Positions 1 through 8,108 of a stretch of 64,000 nucleotides of DNA are shown one piece after another (the stretch's first letter is position 1; each line of letters begins with the position of its first letter). The stretch is from Stenotrophomonas sp. ZAC14D1_NAIMI4_1 (GTDB lineage Bacteria; Pseudomonadota; Gammaproteobacteria; Xanthomonadales; Xanthomonadaceae): positions 770,407 through 834,406 of the forward strand of contig NZ_CP026001.1 of the NCBI RefSeq assembly GCF_003086775.1, read 5' to 3'. Made by a program: the position numbers and the translations under genes. The notes beneath the pieces are model-generated. The model did not search any database. It saw only the letters and a program-made list of their open reading frames with translations, and was not told where the DNA came from.

Positions 1-2
1 GG

Positions 3-848
3 GCCGCCCTGGTGCTGGTGCTGTGGCTGATCGCGCTGATGACCGCGCTGGTCGGTGCCTTCGCGCTGACCGCACGCGTGGAGCACCTGCAGCAGCGGGT
101 GCTCGACGATGATGCGCGCGGCCAGGAACGCGCCCGTGCCGGCATGGAGTACGCGCTGCTGCGCCTGCGCCCGGACCCGCAGCGGCCGGCCTGGCAGGCG
201 GACGGGCGTACCTACCGCTGGCAGTACGATGATGTGCCCGTCGAGATCCGGGTGGTGGACGAGAACGGCAAGATCAACCTGAACCTGGCCGACGCGACGC
301 TGCTGGATGCGTTCCTGCAGGCGATGGGCGAATCGCCCGAGCAGGCCCGGCAGCTGGCCGGCGCCATCATCGACTGGCGCGACGAAGACAGCCTGCTGCA
401 GCCGGGCGGCGGTGCCGAGGCACCCGATTACGCCGCTGCGGGCCTGCCGTACGGCCCGCGCAACAGGCGTTTCGAGACCCTGGGTGAACTGCAGCGCGTG
501 CTCGGCATGCGTGCGTCGCTGTACTCGGCGATGCTGCCGTACCTGACGCTCTACAGCCGGCAGGCGCGTCCCGATCCGCGCGTCGCAGGTGCACCGGTGT
601 TGACCGCGTTGGGCCTGGATGCCGAACAGGTGTTGGCGCAGCGCGCCCAGCTGGAGCGTGACGAAGGTTCCGGAGCGATGCCGTCAATGCTTGCCAGCGG
701 CAGCGGCACCTATAGTATCGAGTCCCGTGCCATCGACGGCAGCGGTCGCTTGTCGGTTCTGCAGGCGGTGGTACGCAATGGATCGGGCGGTGTGCCCGGA
801 CGAACCTACACGGTGCTTCGCTGGGAGCAGGGAATGGCAGCAAGATGA
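3..848 (+). CDS. gspK: Type II secretion minor pseudopilin GspK (XpsK), 5' end cut by the window
   Basis: GspK sits at the tip of the type II secretion pseudopilus with GspI and GspJ. The reading frame is open from base 3, and the visible 281 residues begin inside the hydrophobic N-terminal helix (AALVLVLWLIALMTALVGAF), so only the prepilin leader and first few residues are missing. The T2SSK domain follows, with VVDENGKINLNLADATLLDA and ETLGELQRVLGM (helix-hairpin-helix-like) segments. A GTG at base 12 is an internal codon, not a real start. The stop overlaps the gspL start as ATGA. Order K-L-M-N-D matches the Xanthomonas xps operon. Identity is firm from context and family motifs. Confidence 0.9.
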   Translation, partial: AALVLVLWLIALMTALVGAFALTARVEHLQQRVLDDDARGQERARAGMEYALLRLRPDPQRPAWQADGRTYRWQYDDVPVEIRVVDENGKINLNLADATLLDAFLQAMGESPEQARQLAGAIIDWRDEDSLLQPGGGAEAPDYAAAGLPYGPRNRRFETLGELQRVLGMRASLYSAMLPYLTLYSRQARPDPRVAGAPVLTALGLDAEQVLAQRAQLERDEGSGAMPSMLASGSGTYSIESRAIDGSGRLSVLQAVVRNGSGGVPGRTYTVLRWEQGMAAR

Positions 849-2008
849 CAGCATGGCAGGACAGCCTGCGGCAGGTACAGGGGCGGATCGGCCCAGGTGC
901 GGGCCGTTTCCTGCGCTGGTGGCGGCAGTCCCTGCTGGCCTGGGTGCCGGCGCGTTGGCAGTGGGCGCTGGGCTGGTCGCAGACCCGCCTGCTGCTGCAG
1001 CGGCAGGGTGACCTGCTGCAGGTCTGGCGCGAAGCCGGGCAGGGCCTGGAGCCGGTGGCGAGCCTGCCATGGCCGACCCAGCCGGCCGATCTGGACCGGG
1101 TACTGGACGCGCGCCTGCGCCGCCTGCCGCGGGTCTGGCTGCTGGCCGACGCGCAGGTCCTGCGCCGCAACCTGCGCCTGCCCATGGCCGCTGGCGACCG
1201 CCTGCGCGCGGTGGTCGGCTACGAGATCGACCGGCAGACGCCGTTCGAATCCAGCCAGGTCAGCTATGACGTACGCGAACGCGGCAGTGCCGGCGAAGGC
1301 CTGCTGCAGGTTGAACTGGTGGCCTGGCCGCTGCGCCAGCTCGATGCCTGGCGCGGCCAGGTAGGTGCCTGGGCCGATGCGCTCTCCGGTGTCGACGCCC
1401 TCGACGCGCAGGGCCAGCCGCTGCAGGTCAACCTGCTGCCGCAGGCCCAGCGCCAGCCACGGCATGACCCGACACGGCGCTGGAACCTGCTGCTCGGCCT
1501 GGCCGCGCTGGTGATGCTGGTGCTGGCCGCCACCCAGGTGCTGGACAACCGCCGCGAGGCGGCCGACGCGCTGCGCGCTGAAGTAGAGCGCAGCGCCCGC
1601 AGTGCGCGTGGCGTGGCCAGCGAACGCAGCGAGCTGCAGGCGCTGCTGGACGGTGCCGCGTTCCTCGAAAAACAGCGTGCCCAGCGCGCCAGCACGGTGG
1701 AGCTGTGGAACGAACTGACCCAGCGCCTGCCCAATGGCACCTACCTGGAAAAACTGGCCATCGAAAACAACAACCTGCAGCTGATAGGCCTCAGCAGCGA
1801 AGCCTCGCAGCTGGTGCAGCTGCTGCAGGATGCGCCGCAGTGGCGCAAGGTCAACCTGACGGGCGTGCTGCAGGCCGATGGTGCCGGCAGTGGCCGTGAC
1901 CGCTTCACCCTGACCGCCGAACTGCAGCCGTTGCCGGTGGCCACGCCCGCCGCGCCCGCCGCCCCAGCCAGGGAGGCGGCCGATGCCGATGCCAAACCCG
2001 CGCCGTGA
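845..2008 (+). CDS. gspL: Type II secretion protein GspL (XpsL), inner-membrane platform
   Basis: This 387-residue protein would link the cytoplasmic secretion ATPase GspE to GspM. The N-terminal two thirds form the cytoplasmic actin-like region, with VVGYEIDRQTPFESSQVSYD typical of PilM/GspL-type folds. A single membrane helix lies near residues 215-230 (WNLLLGLAALVMLVLAATQV). It is followed by a short coiled coil and a periplasmic ferredoxin-like PilN/GspL domain near residues 275-365. The C-terminus is Ala/Pro-rich. The start overlaps gspK by 4 bases (ATGA) and the end overlaps gspM by 26 bases, which suggests translational coupling. The sequence is divergent, so the call leans on gene order. 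Confidence 0.88.
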   Translation: MTAWQDSLRQVQGRIGPGAGRFLRWWRQSLLAWVPARWQWALGWSQTRLLLQRQGDLLQVWREAGQGLEPVASLPWPTQPADLDRVLDARLRRLPRVWLLADAQVLRRNLRLPMAAGDRLRAVVGYEIDRQTPFESSQVSYDVRERGSAGEGLLQVELVAWPLRQLDAWRGQVGAWADALSGVDALDAQGQPLQVNLLPQAQRQPRHDPTRRWNLLLGLAALVMLVLAATQVLDNRREAADALRAEVERSARSARGVASERSELQALLDGAAFLEKQRAQRASTVELWNELTQRLPNGTYLEKLAIENNNLQLIGLSSEASQLVQLLQDAPQWRKVNLTGVLQADGAGSGRDRFTLTAELQPLPVATPAAPAAPAREAADADAKPAP

Positions 2009-2699
2009 CCGCTGGCTGGCGCTGGCACTGCTTGTAGCGGTGCTGGGCCTGGCCTACCTGCTGCTGGTGCACCCGTGGTTCACCCAGCCGCTGCTGGCCG
2101 TCAATGCCGACGTGGCTGCACTGCGCGAGCGCCAGCAGCGGGTGCAGGCACAGCTGCAGCAGGAGCCGCAGATCGAACAGCGCCTGCAGCAGACCCGCGA
2201 GGCCCTGCAGCAGCGCCCCGGGTTCCTGCGCGAAGCGACCGCCGAAGCGGCCGCCGCGGCCCTCGGCGCGCGCGTGCAGGACGCGGTGGCCAACGCCAGC
2301 CCGGGCAACCGCAGCTGCACCATCAGCAACCGCACGCCGCTCACCGACAACCGCCGCGACGCCGAGTTCGTGCGCGTGGCCATGCAGGTGCGCCTGCGCT
2401 GTGGCGTGGCCGAACTGGCCACCGTGCTGCACAGCCTGGAAACGGGCAGCCCGCGCCTGTTCGTCGACAACCTCAACCTGATCGCGCAGCGCTTCCAGCA
2501 ATCGGCGAATGAATCGGGCCTGGGCCTGGATGTGTCGTTCGAGCTGGCCGGCTACCTGCTGCCCGCGGCCAGTGGTGATGCCGCCGCGCCAGCGGCAGCG
2601 GCATCCGCGGCGCCGGCACCGACGCCGACGCCAGCTGCCGATGCCGGCGCTGCACCGGCCGAGCCGCCGGTGGAAGCGGAGGGCACCGATGAAACGTGA
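1983..2699 (+). CDS. gspM: Type II secretion protein GspM (XpsM)
   Basis: This 238-residue bitopic inner-membrane protein has one N-terminal membrane helix (LALALLVAVLGLAYLLLVHP, about residues 12-32). A periplasmic coiled coil follows (RERQQRVQAQLQQEPQIEQR), then a ferredoxin-like domain, as expected for GspM, the partner and stabiliser of GspL. The tail after about residue 200 is low-complexity Ala/Pro and probably unstructured. A second ATG two codons in (base 1989) is an equally possible start. It overlaps gspL by 26 bases and gspN by 11 bases. Sequence conservation in this family is weak, so position in the operon is the main support. Confidence 0.88.
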   Translation: MPMPNPRRDRWLALALLVAVLGLAYLLLVHPWFTQPLLAVNADVAALRERQQRVQAQLQQEPQIEQRLQQTREALQQRPGFLREATAEAAAAALGARVQDAVANASPGNRSCTISNRTPLTDNRRDAEFVRVAMQVRLRCGVAELATVLHSLETGSPRLFVDNLNLIAQRFQQSANESGLGLDVSFELAGYLLPAASGDAAAPAAAASAAPAPTPTPAADAGAAPAEPPVEAEGTDET

Positions 2700-3471
2700 C
2701 CCGATCACGCTGCGCACCGGTTTCCTGCTGGCCCTGGCCGGCTGGGCCGGCGCGATCTGGCTGGCCACCGGCTTCGGCCTGGGCAGCCGCCTGCCGGCCG
2801 CCGACAGCGATGCCGCCGCGCAGGCCGTACTGCCCGCCCTGCCGCCGATGGCGGCCGAGCGCATGTCCGCTGCCGACAGCTTCAGCGCCATCGGCGAACG
2901 CCCGCTGTTCGCCGAAGACCGTCGGCCCCGGCCCTATCTGCTGGGCGGCAGCGAACCGGCGGCCAGTGCTGCCTTGCGCCTGACCGGCGTGCTGCTCACC
3001 GACAGCTTCAGCATGGCGACCTTCACCACCGATCAGAATCGATCGCTGCGGCTGCGCCTGAACGGTGAAGCCGTGGATGGCTGGCAGCTGGTCGCGCTGG
3101 AACCACGCCAGGCCACGGTGATCGGCCCCAGTGGCAGCCAGGTGCTGGAACTGGCCACCTTCAACGGGCAGGGGGGCGAACCGCCGACCGTGCTGCGTGG
3201 CGCCAATGGTGCGGTCCCGCCGGCCGGTGTCGTGCCGCCGCCTCCACCGCCCCCCGCCGCCGCTGCCGCATCCAATGCGCGGCCCGGCCCCGATGTCGCC
3301 AGCGCCGCCGCCGCCTCGGCAAACGCGCCTTCACCGGCCGCCCCCGCCAACAACGGCCCCAGCGAAGCGCAGATGCAGGCCATCCGCGAACGCATCCAGG
3401 CCCGTCGCCGTCAGCTGCAGCAACAGCAGCAACAACCGTCGCCGCCCCCGGGCGATGGCACCAACCGATAG
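2689..3471 (+). CDS. gspN: Type II secretion protein XpsN (GspC-like)
   Basis: The 260-residue protein starts at ATG 2689, inside the gspM end. It has an N-terminal membrane helix (FLLALAGWAGAIWLATGFGL) and the segment FSAIGERPLFAEDRRP, characteristic of the homology region of GspC/XpsN. A small beta domain follows (LRLTGVLLTDSFSMATFTTD). The last ~80 residues are Pro/Ala- and then Gln/Arg-rich. In Xanthomonas, XpsN plays the GspC role, connecting the inner-membrane platform to the secretin XpsD, and its gene directly precedes xpsD as here. It is labelled GspN by operon nomenclature but is functionally GspC-like (family knowledge). Confidence 0.85.
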   Translation: MKRDPITLRTGFLLALAGWAGAIWLATGFGLGSRLPAADSDAAAQAVLPALPPMAAERMSAADSFSAIGERPLFAEDRRPRPYLLGGSEPAASAALRLTGVLLTDSFSMATFTTDQNRSLRLRLNGEAVDGWQLVALEPRQATVIGPSGSQVLELATFNGQGGEPPTVLRGANGAVPPAGVVPPPPPPPAAAAASNARPGPDVASAAAASANAPSPAAPANNGPSEAQMQAIRERIQARRRQLQQQQQQPSPPPGDGTNR

Positions 3472-3480
3472 AGTGAATGC

Positions 3481-5691
3481 ATGAACCTGCGTTTTCTGCC
3501 CTGGTCCCTCGCCCTGACGCTGCTGGTTGGCTGCGCCACCGTGTCCGGCCCGCATGTCCATCGCAGTGCCACCACGCCGCCGCCGGAGGCCGGTGCCGCC
3601 TCCGCCGATCCGCAGGTGGTCGAAGGTGACGCCGCCGCCGGCACACCGCAGGCGGTGATCCGCCGTGGCAGCGGCACGATGATCAACCGCGAGGCGGCGC
3701 GTGCGCCGTCACCGGCCCTGCACTCGGCCAGCGGCGGCAGCGCCACCTTCAACTTCGAAGGCGAGTCGGTGCACGCCGTGGTCAAGGCGATCCTCGGCGA
3801 CATGCTCGGGCAGAACTACGTCATCGCCCCGGGCGTGCAGGGCACGGTCACCCTGGCCACGCCCAAGCCGGTGTCGCCGGCACAGGCCTTGAACCTGCTG
3901 GAAATGGTGCTGGGCTGGAACAACGCCCGCATGGTCTACAGCGGTGGCCGCTACAACATCGTCGCCGCCGACCAGGCGCTGGCCGGTACCGTCGCACCCA
4001 GCACCGCGCCGGCCTCCAGCGCCCGCGGCTTCGAAGTGCGGGTGGTGCCGCTGCAGTTCATTTCCGCCAGCGAGATGAAGAAGGTGCTGGAGCCGTATGC
4101 GCGGCCGAACGCCATCGTCAACGTCGACACCGGCCGCAACGTCATCACCCTCGGTGGCACCCGCGCCGAGCTGGAAAACTACCTGCACACCGTCGAGATC
4201 TTCGACGTCGACTGGCTGTCGGGCATGTCGGTGGGCGTGTTCCCGATCCAGTCGGGCAAGGCCGAGCAGGTCGCCAGCGATCTGGAGAAGGTGTTCGGCG
4301 AAGACAGCAAGACCCCCAGCGCCGGCATGTTCCGCTTCCTGCCACTGGAAAACGCCAACGCCGTGCTGGTGATCACCCCGCAGGTGCGCTACCTGGACCA
4401 GATCCAGCAGTGGCTGGACCGCATCGACACCGCCGGTGGCAGCGCACGGCTGTTCTCCTACGAGCTGCGCTACATCAAGGCGCGTGACCTCGCCCAGCGC
4501 CTGGCCGAAGCCTTCGCCAGCAGCAACAGCCGCAACAACCGCGGCTCGGTGCCCGGGCTGGCCCCGGGCGCCATGCCGATGCAGCTGGACAGCCGTGGCG
4601 GCAACAGCAGCAACAGCGACATCGTCGATGTCGGCAGCAACAACGGTACGGGTACGTCCAACGCCAACGGCGGCATGACCAGCACGATGAACCTGCCGCA
4701 GCGCCAGGAAGGCAACATCAGCGTCAGCCTGGACGTGGAAGGCGACACCGTCGGTGTGTCGGCGGTGGAAGAAACCAATGCACTGCTGGTGCGCGCCACG
4801 CCGCAGGCCTGGCGCTCGATCCGCGAAGTGATCGAGAAGCTGGACGTGATGCCGCTGCAGGTGCACATCGAAGCGCAGGTGGCCGAAGTCGATCTGACCG
4901 GCGACCTGAAGTACGGCGTCAACTGGTTCTTTGAAAACGCCGTGCAGGGCCAGGATTTCAGCGGCTCCACCGGCGGCGCCACCCTGCCCAGCGCGCTGGG
5001 CCGCAACATCTGGGGCAGCTTCGCCGGCGCCATCACCGGCAGCGAGACCGGTTGGACGTTCCTCGGCAAGAACGCCGCGGCGGTGGTCAGTGCACTGGAC
5101 AAGGTGACCAACCTGCGCCTGCTGCAGACCCCGTCCATCTTCGTGCGCAACAACGCCGAGGCGCAGTTGAATGTCGGCACCAAGATTCCGATCAACTCGG
5201 TGTCGGTCAACACCGGTATCAGCGACAGCACTTACAGCACGGTGCAGTATCTGGACACGGGTGTGATCCTCAAAGTGCGCCCGCGCATCACCCGCGATGG
5301 GGTGGTGTTCCTGGACATCGTGCAGGAGGTCAGCTCGGCCGGTGCCATCCCGACCGGTTGCGACCCGACCAAGACCACCTGCAACCCGCCGATCAACACC
5401 CGCAAGATTTCCACTGAGGCGGCGTTGCAGAGCGGCGACACGATCATGCTGGCCGGCCTGATCACCAATTCCGACGAGGAGGGTTCCAGCGGTGTGCCGG
5501 GCCTGAGCCGTCTGCCGATCGTCGGCGGTCTGTTCGGCAACAAGACTCGGTTGAACAAGCGTTCGGAAGTGATCGTGCTGCTGACCCCGACCATCGTCCG
5601 CAACGGGCAGGAAGCACGCACGCTGACCGACGAGTACAGCAACCGCTTCCGCGCGATGGAGCCGTTCCCCACCCGCGAGCGCAAGAAGTAG
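3481..5691 (+). CDS. gspD: Type II secretion secretin GspD (XpsD), outer-membrane lipoprotein
   Basis: This 736-residue secretin forms the outer-membrane channel of the Xps system. The lipoprotein signal has lipobox LVGC with Cys18; XpsD is known to be a lipoprotein. N0 (FEGESVHAVVKAILGDMLGQ) and N1-N3 repeats follow, with a Ser/Asn/Gly-rich insert near residues 340-410 in the last N domain. The secretin core ends with the family signature VPGLSRLPIVGGLFGNKT and VIVLLTPTIV. It starts 9 bases after gspN. A CCCC/GGGG stem followed by six T residues overlaps the stop (5667-5700) and could be a weak terminator. Length and motif order are normal. Confidence 0.95.
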   Translation: MNLRFLPWSLALTLLVGCATVSGPHVHRSATTPPPEAGAASADPQVVEGDAAAGTPQAVIRRGSGTMINREAARAPSPALHSASGGSATFNFEGESVHAVVKAILGDMLGQNYVIAPGVQGTVTLATPKPVSPAQALNLLEMVLGWNNARMVYSGGRYNIVAADQALAGTVAPSTAPASSARGFEVRVVPLQFISASEMKKVLEPYARPNAIVNVDTGRNVITLGGTRAELENYLHTVEIFDVDWLSGMSVGVFPIQSGKAEQVASDLEKVFGEDSKTPSAGMFRFLPLENANAVLVITPQVRYLDQIQQWLDRIDTAGGSARLFSYELRYIKARDLAQRLAEAFASSNSRNNRGSVPGLAPGAMPMQLDSRGGNSSNSDIVDVGSNNGTGTSNANGGMTSTMNLPQRQEGNISVSLDVEGDTVGVSAVEETNALLVRATPQAWRSIREVIEKLDVMPLQVHIEAQVAEVDLTGDLKYGVNWFFENAVQGQDFSGSTGGATLPSALGRNIWGSFAGAITGSETGWTFLGKNAAAVVSALDKVTNLRLLQTPSIFVRNNAEAQLNVGTKIPINSVSVNTGISDSTYSTVQYLDTGVILKVRPRITRDGVVFLDIVQEVSSAGAIPTGCDPTKTTCNPPINTRKISTEAALQSGDTIMLAGLITNSDEEGSSGVPGLSRLPIVGGLFGNKTRLNKRSEVIVLLTPTIVRNGQEARTLTDEYSNRFRAMEPFPTRERKK

Positions 5692-5699
5692 GGGTTTTT

Positions 5700-5726
5700 T
5701 GTGGCAGGGCTTGCAGCCCTGCACCT
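5700..5726. repeat. Intergenic palindrome (GCAGGGCT class)
   Basis: GCAGGGCT-TGC-AGCCCTGC forms a compact hairpin just after gspD. A related palindrome (GCAGGGC-GCA-GCCCTGC) occurs near 6270-6287 at the far side of the same gap, with the same neighbouring CACCTGC/GCAGGTG bases in inverted order. It resembles other short palindromic intergenic elements of the genus. Confidence 0.5.
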
Positions 5727-5740
5727 GCAGAGGCCAAAGC

Positions 5741-5880
5741 AAGATCAAGAGCGGCATTCCGTGGGGTGGCGGGGCGGTGTCGGATTGCGGGGACGCCGCA
5801 AGTACGTCCCTGTAGGCTTGGCCGCCGCATCCATGCGGCGGACACCCCGCAATCCGACACCGCCCCACCTTCGACAGTTG
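5741..5880 (+). repeat. Large hairpin element A
   Basis: The arms 5768-5792 and 5845-5869 are complementary at 24 of 25 positions. The loop side contains a second small palindrome (CCGCCGCATCCATGCGGCGG, 5822-5841). Outer flanks are AAGATCAAGAGCGGCATTCC on the left and CCTTCGACAGTT on the right. Element B at 6096-6238 has the same flanks and loop in the opposite orientation but a different stem sequence. No coding potential is evident. Its function is unknown. Confidence 0.7.
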
Positions 5881-5892
5881 GCCGGCGGCTGA

Positions 5893-6067
5893 TGGTGGGT
5901 GCCGACCGTTGGTCGGCACATCTGTCAGATATCGAATGAATTCATCCACGCATGGCGTGGATCTACTGGTAACGGCGGCTGTTGGTAGGTGTCGACCTTG
6001 GTCGACACGATTTTTCTGTCAGATATCGAATGAATTCATCCGTGCCGACCAACGGTCGGCACCCACC
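5893..6067. repeat. Cluster of GTAG/SMAG-like palindromes with a 27-base direct repeat
   Basis: Four short hairpins lie here: GTGCCGACCGTTGGTCGGCA (about 5899-5919), ATCCACGCATGGCGTGGAT (5944-5962), GTGTCGACCTTGGTCGACAC (5989-6008) and GTGCCGACCAACGGTCGGCA (6042-6061). Identical 27-base copies (starting TCTGTCAGATATCG) occupy 5921-5947 and 6015-6041, bracketing 67 bases that hold one hairpin of each type. The palindromes match the SMAG/REP-type elements known to be abundant in S. maltophilia. The longer direct repeat is not explained by them. Confidence 0.65.
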
Positions 6068-6095
6068 AACAGCAGCAGGTTCCAACAGCCGCAGG

Positions 6096-6238
6096 AAACT
6101 GTCGAAGGCGGGGTGGGTCCGGTTGAGGGGGTGTGAGCGGCATGGATGCCGCGACCAAGCCCCCATGGACGGGTTTACGGCGTCCCCCTCAACCGGACCC
6201 ACCCCGCCATCCCACGGAATGCCAGCTTTTGATCTTGA
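6096..6238 (-). repeat. Large hairpin element B (inverted relative of element A)
   Basis: The arms 6107-6131 and 6184-6208 are perfectly complementary over 25 bases. The loop side carries GCGGCATGGATGCCGC (6137-6152). The reverse complement of this element aligns with element A (5741-5880) in its outer flanks and in the loop (both begin GACGCCG and contain GGCTTGG). The stem sequences differ but each stays paired. See findings. Confidence 0.7.
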
Positions 6239-6239
6239 G

Positions 6240-6297
6240 GTTGCCGGCCAGCGGCCGGCACTACCGCAGGTGCAGGGCGCAGCCCTGCCGGTGCTAC
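6240..6297. repeat. GCCGGCC-type GTAG palindrome plus GCAGGGC palindrome
   Basis: TTGCCGGCCAGCGGCCGGCACTAC is the reverse complement of the GTAGTGCCGGCCGCTGGCCGG motif seen at 15190, 32601, 32634 and 55861. It is followed at once by a GCAGGGC...GCCCTGC palindrome. It ends about 30 bases before the glycosyltransferase start at 6328. Confidence 0.6.
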
Positions 6298-6327
6298 GCT
6301 ACCGCCACCGACAACCACGGAGGCGGG

Positions 6328-7182
6328 ATGGGGGCGATCGTGTTGTTGCCGCTGGGCGTGGACGATGCCGCGCTCGACCGCTGCCTGGCCGCGCTTGATG
6401 CCGGCACCGCAGCGGGTACCGCCGTGTGGCTGGCCGATGACGCCCAGGCGGGGCCGCGCGCTCAGGCCGTGGTCGAGCATTGGCTGGCACAGACGCCGCT
6501 GCAGGCCGAATACACCCGCCGCGCGCGCCCGCTCGGCGAAGTCGCCCACCTCGATGAAATGCTGCGCGCCTGCGAGGGGCTGGACGTGGCCGTGCTGGCC
6601 CCGGACAGCGTGCCTGCGCCGGGCTGGCTGCAGCAGCTGCAGGCCGCCTTCGCCCGCGATGCCGCCATCGCCACCGCCACGCCCTGGTGCAACGCAGGTG
6701 AAACCGCCGCGTGGCCGCGGCTGGGCGAGATCAATCCGGAACCGGCCGATCCCGCGCTGCTGGCCCACACCTGTGCATCCCTGCCCAACCTGCACCCGGA
6801 ACTGCCCTCGGCGGTGACCCATGCGGTGCTGGTGCGCGGCAACGCGCGCCGCCGTGCCGGTGGCCTCGACACCGACAGCTACCTTGGCTGGAACGCTGCG
6901 CTGGTCGATCTCAGCCTGCGCATGGCCGGGCTGGGCTGGCGCAACGTGCTGTGCGAGAACGCCTTCGTCAGCCGTGCCGGCGAGGCCGCGAGCCGCGAGG
7001 GCGACCTGGAGGCCCTGGCCGCGCGTTGGCCGGGCTGGATGCCGCGGCTGGCCGATTTCCTCATGCACGATCCGCTGCATGCGCTGCGCGATGACCTGCA
7101 GCAACGGTTGCGGCAGGCGATAATGCCGCGTGACCAGGGCGACCTGTTCGCCATGCCCACGCCGCCGGAGTCGCCTGCTTGA
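6328..7182 (+). CDS. Glycosyltransferase-like protein (divergent GT-A fold)
   Basis: A 284-residue protein. ATG 6328 was chosen because GGAGGCGGG lies directly upstream; the frame stays open further 5' only through repeat DNA. It lacks an obvious N-terminal UDP-binding segment but has the general GT2 layout: an early Rossmann-like strand (MGAIVLLPLGVDD), a DVAVLAPDSVPAPGW segment that may hold the metal site, and a C-terminal helical region rich in Leu/Arg. It is followed by a clear GT2 gene with a 4-base overlap, so the two are probably co-translated and act on one surface glycan. The acceptor and donor cannot be told from sequence. Confidence 0.6.
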   Translation: MGAIVLLPLGVDDAALDRCLAALDAGTAAGTAVWLADDAQAGPRAQAVVEHWLAQTPLQAEYTRRARPLGEVAHLDEMLRACEGLDVAVLAPDSVPAPGWLQQLQAAFARDAAIATATPWCNAGETAAWPRLGEINPEPADPALLAHTCASLPNLHPELPSAVTHAVLVRGNARRRAGGLDTDSYLGWNAALVDLSLRMAGLGWRNVLCENAFVSRAGEAASREGDLEALAARWPGWMPRLADFLMHDPLHALRDDLQQRLRQAIMPRDQGDLFAMPTPPESPA

Positions 7183-8018
7183 ACCCTGCCATTGCCGCCA
7201 TCGTCGTCACCTACCAGAGCGGCAGCACCATCGATGCCTGCCTGTCGCGGCTGCGCCAGGCGCAGGACGTCGCCCAGATCCGGGTGGTGGACAACGGTTC
7301 GCAGGATGACACGCTGGAAATCGTGCAGCGCCATGCCAGCCACGACCCGCGGGTACGCTTCATCGGCAACCCGGACAACCCCGGCTTTGCCGCCGCCAAC
7401 AACCAGGGCGTGGCCGATTCCAGCAGCCCGTGGCTGGCATTCATCAATCCCGACCTGCTGGTGGAGGAGGACACCCTGGCGGCGCTGCGCGATCGCGCGC
7501 TGGTACTGGGGGATTGCCTGCTGGGCGTGGAGCAGGTGGACGAGCACGGCTTCGCCGACGAGGCCGTGCGCCGGCGCGATCCCGACTTCCTGGCCATGCT
7601 GCGTTCGCCTGGCCGCGGCGGGCGGCTGGCGATTCCGCGCGACCCGGCGCAGGCGCTGCAGCGGGTGCCGGCACTGTCCGGCGCGCTGCTGCTGATGTCG
7701 CGTGCGCTGTTCGACCGTATCGGTGGCTGGGATGCCGGCTACCGCCTGCACGCCGAAGACCTCGACCTGTGCCGCCGCGTACGCGATGCCGGCGGCGTGG
7801 TCGCCATCGCCAACGATCTGCGGGTGACCCACGTGCGTGGGGTATCCAGTCGCTCGCGGCCGTTCTTCGTCGAATGGCACAAGCACCGTGGGCTGTGGCG
7901 CTACTTCAGCAAGTTCGAGGCGAAGCAGCGCTCGGCGCCGGTGCGGGTGATGGTGTGGGGCGCGATCTGGGCCCATGCGCTGATGCTGGTGCCGAGGCTG
8001 CTGCGCAAGTCGCTCTGA
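7179..8018 (+). CDS. Family 2 glycosyltransferase (rhamnosyltransferase-like)
   Basis: This 279-residue inverting glycosyltransferase has classical motifs: AAIVVTYQSG at the N-terminus, VVDNGSQDDTLEI (nucleotide-sugar binding), NPGFAAANNQG, FINPDLLVEEDTL (DxD-equivalent) and HAEDLDLCRRVRDAGG (catalytic-loop ED region), as in WbbL-type rhamnosyltransferases. A C-terminal amphipathic/membrane-proximal segment (VWGAIWAHALMLVPRLL) suggests inner-membrane association. The start is TTG 7179 within TTGA, overlapping the previous stop by 4 bases. No other in-frame start precedes the conserved first strand. Likely surface polysaccharide or glycolipid assembly; the sugar is unassigned. Confidence 0.85.
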   Translation: MNPAIAAIVVTYQSGSTIDACLSRLRQAQDVAQIRVVDNGSQDDTLEIVQRHASHDPRVRFIGNPDNPGFAAANNQGVADSSSPWLAFINPDLLVEEDTLAALRDRALVLGDCLLGVEQVDEHGFADEAVRRRDPDFLAMLRSPGRGGRLAIPRDPAQALQRVPALSGALLLMSRALFDRIGGWDAGYRLHAEDLDLCRRVRDAGGVVAIANDLRVTHVRGVSSRSRPFFVEWHKHRGLWRYFSKFEAKQRSAPVRVMVWGAIWAHALMLVPRLLRKSL

Positions 8019-8031
8019 CGGCGGGGCAGGG

Positions 8032-8055
8032 CATCCACGCATGGCGTGGATCTAC
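8032..8055. repeat. SMAG-like palindrome (ATCCACGC class)
   Basis: CATCCACGCATGGCGTGGATCTAC: an inverted repeat ending in CTAC (GTAG on the other strand), between the glycosyltransferase and pncB. The same class recurs at 5944, 22834, 35659, 36157 and 59978. Confidence 0.65.
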
Positions 8056-8108
8056 CCGCAGCCGAGCCCGGGAAACGCGATTCACCCGAACGGGCGCATA
8101 ATTGGCCC

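Noticed and set aside
3709..5949. A 746-codon minus-strand open frame across gspD
   Set aside because: Same artefact; it begins in repeat DNA and the composition reflects antisense codons of the secretin.
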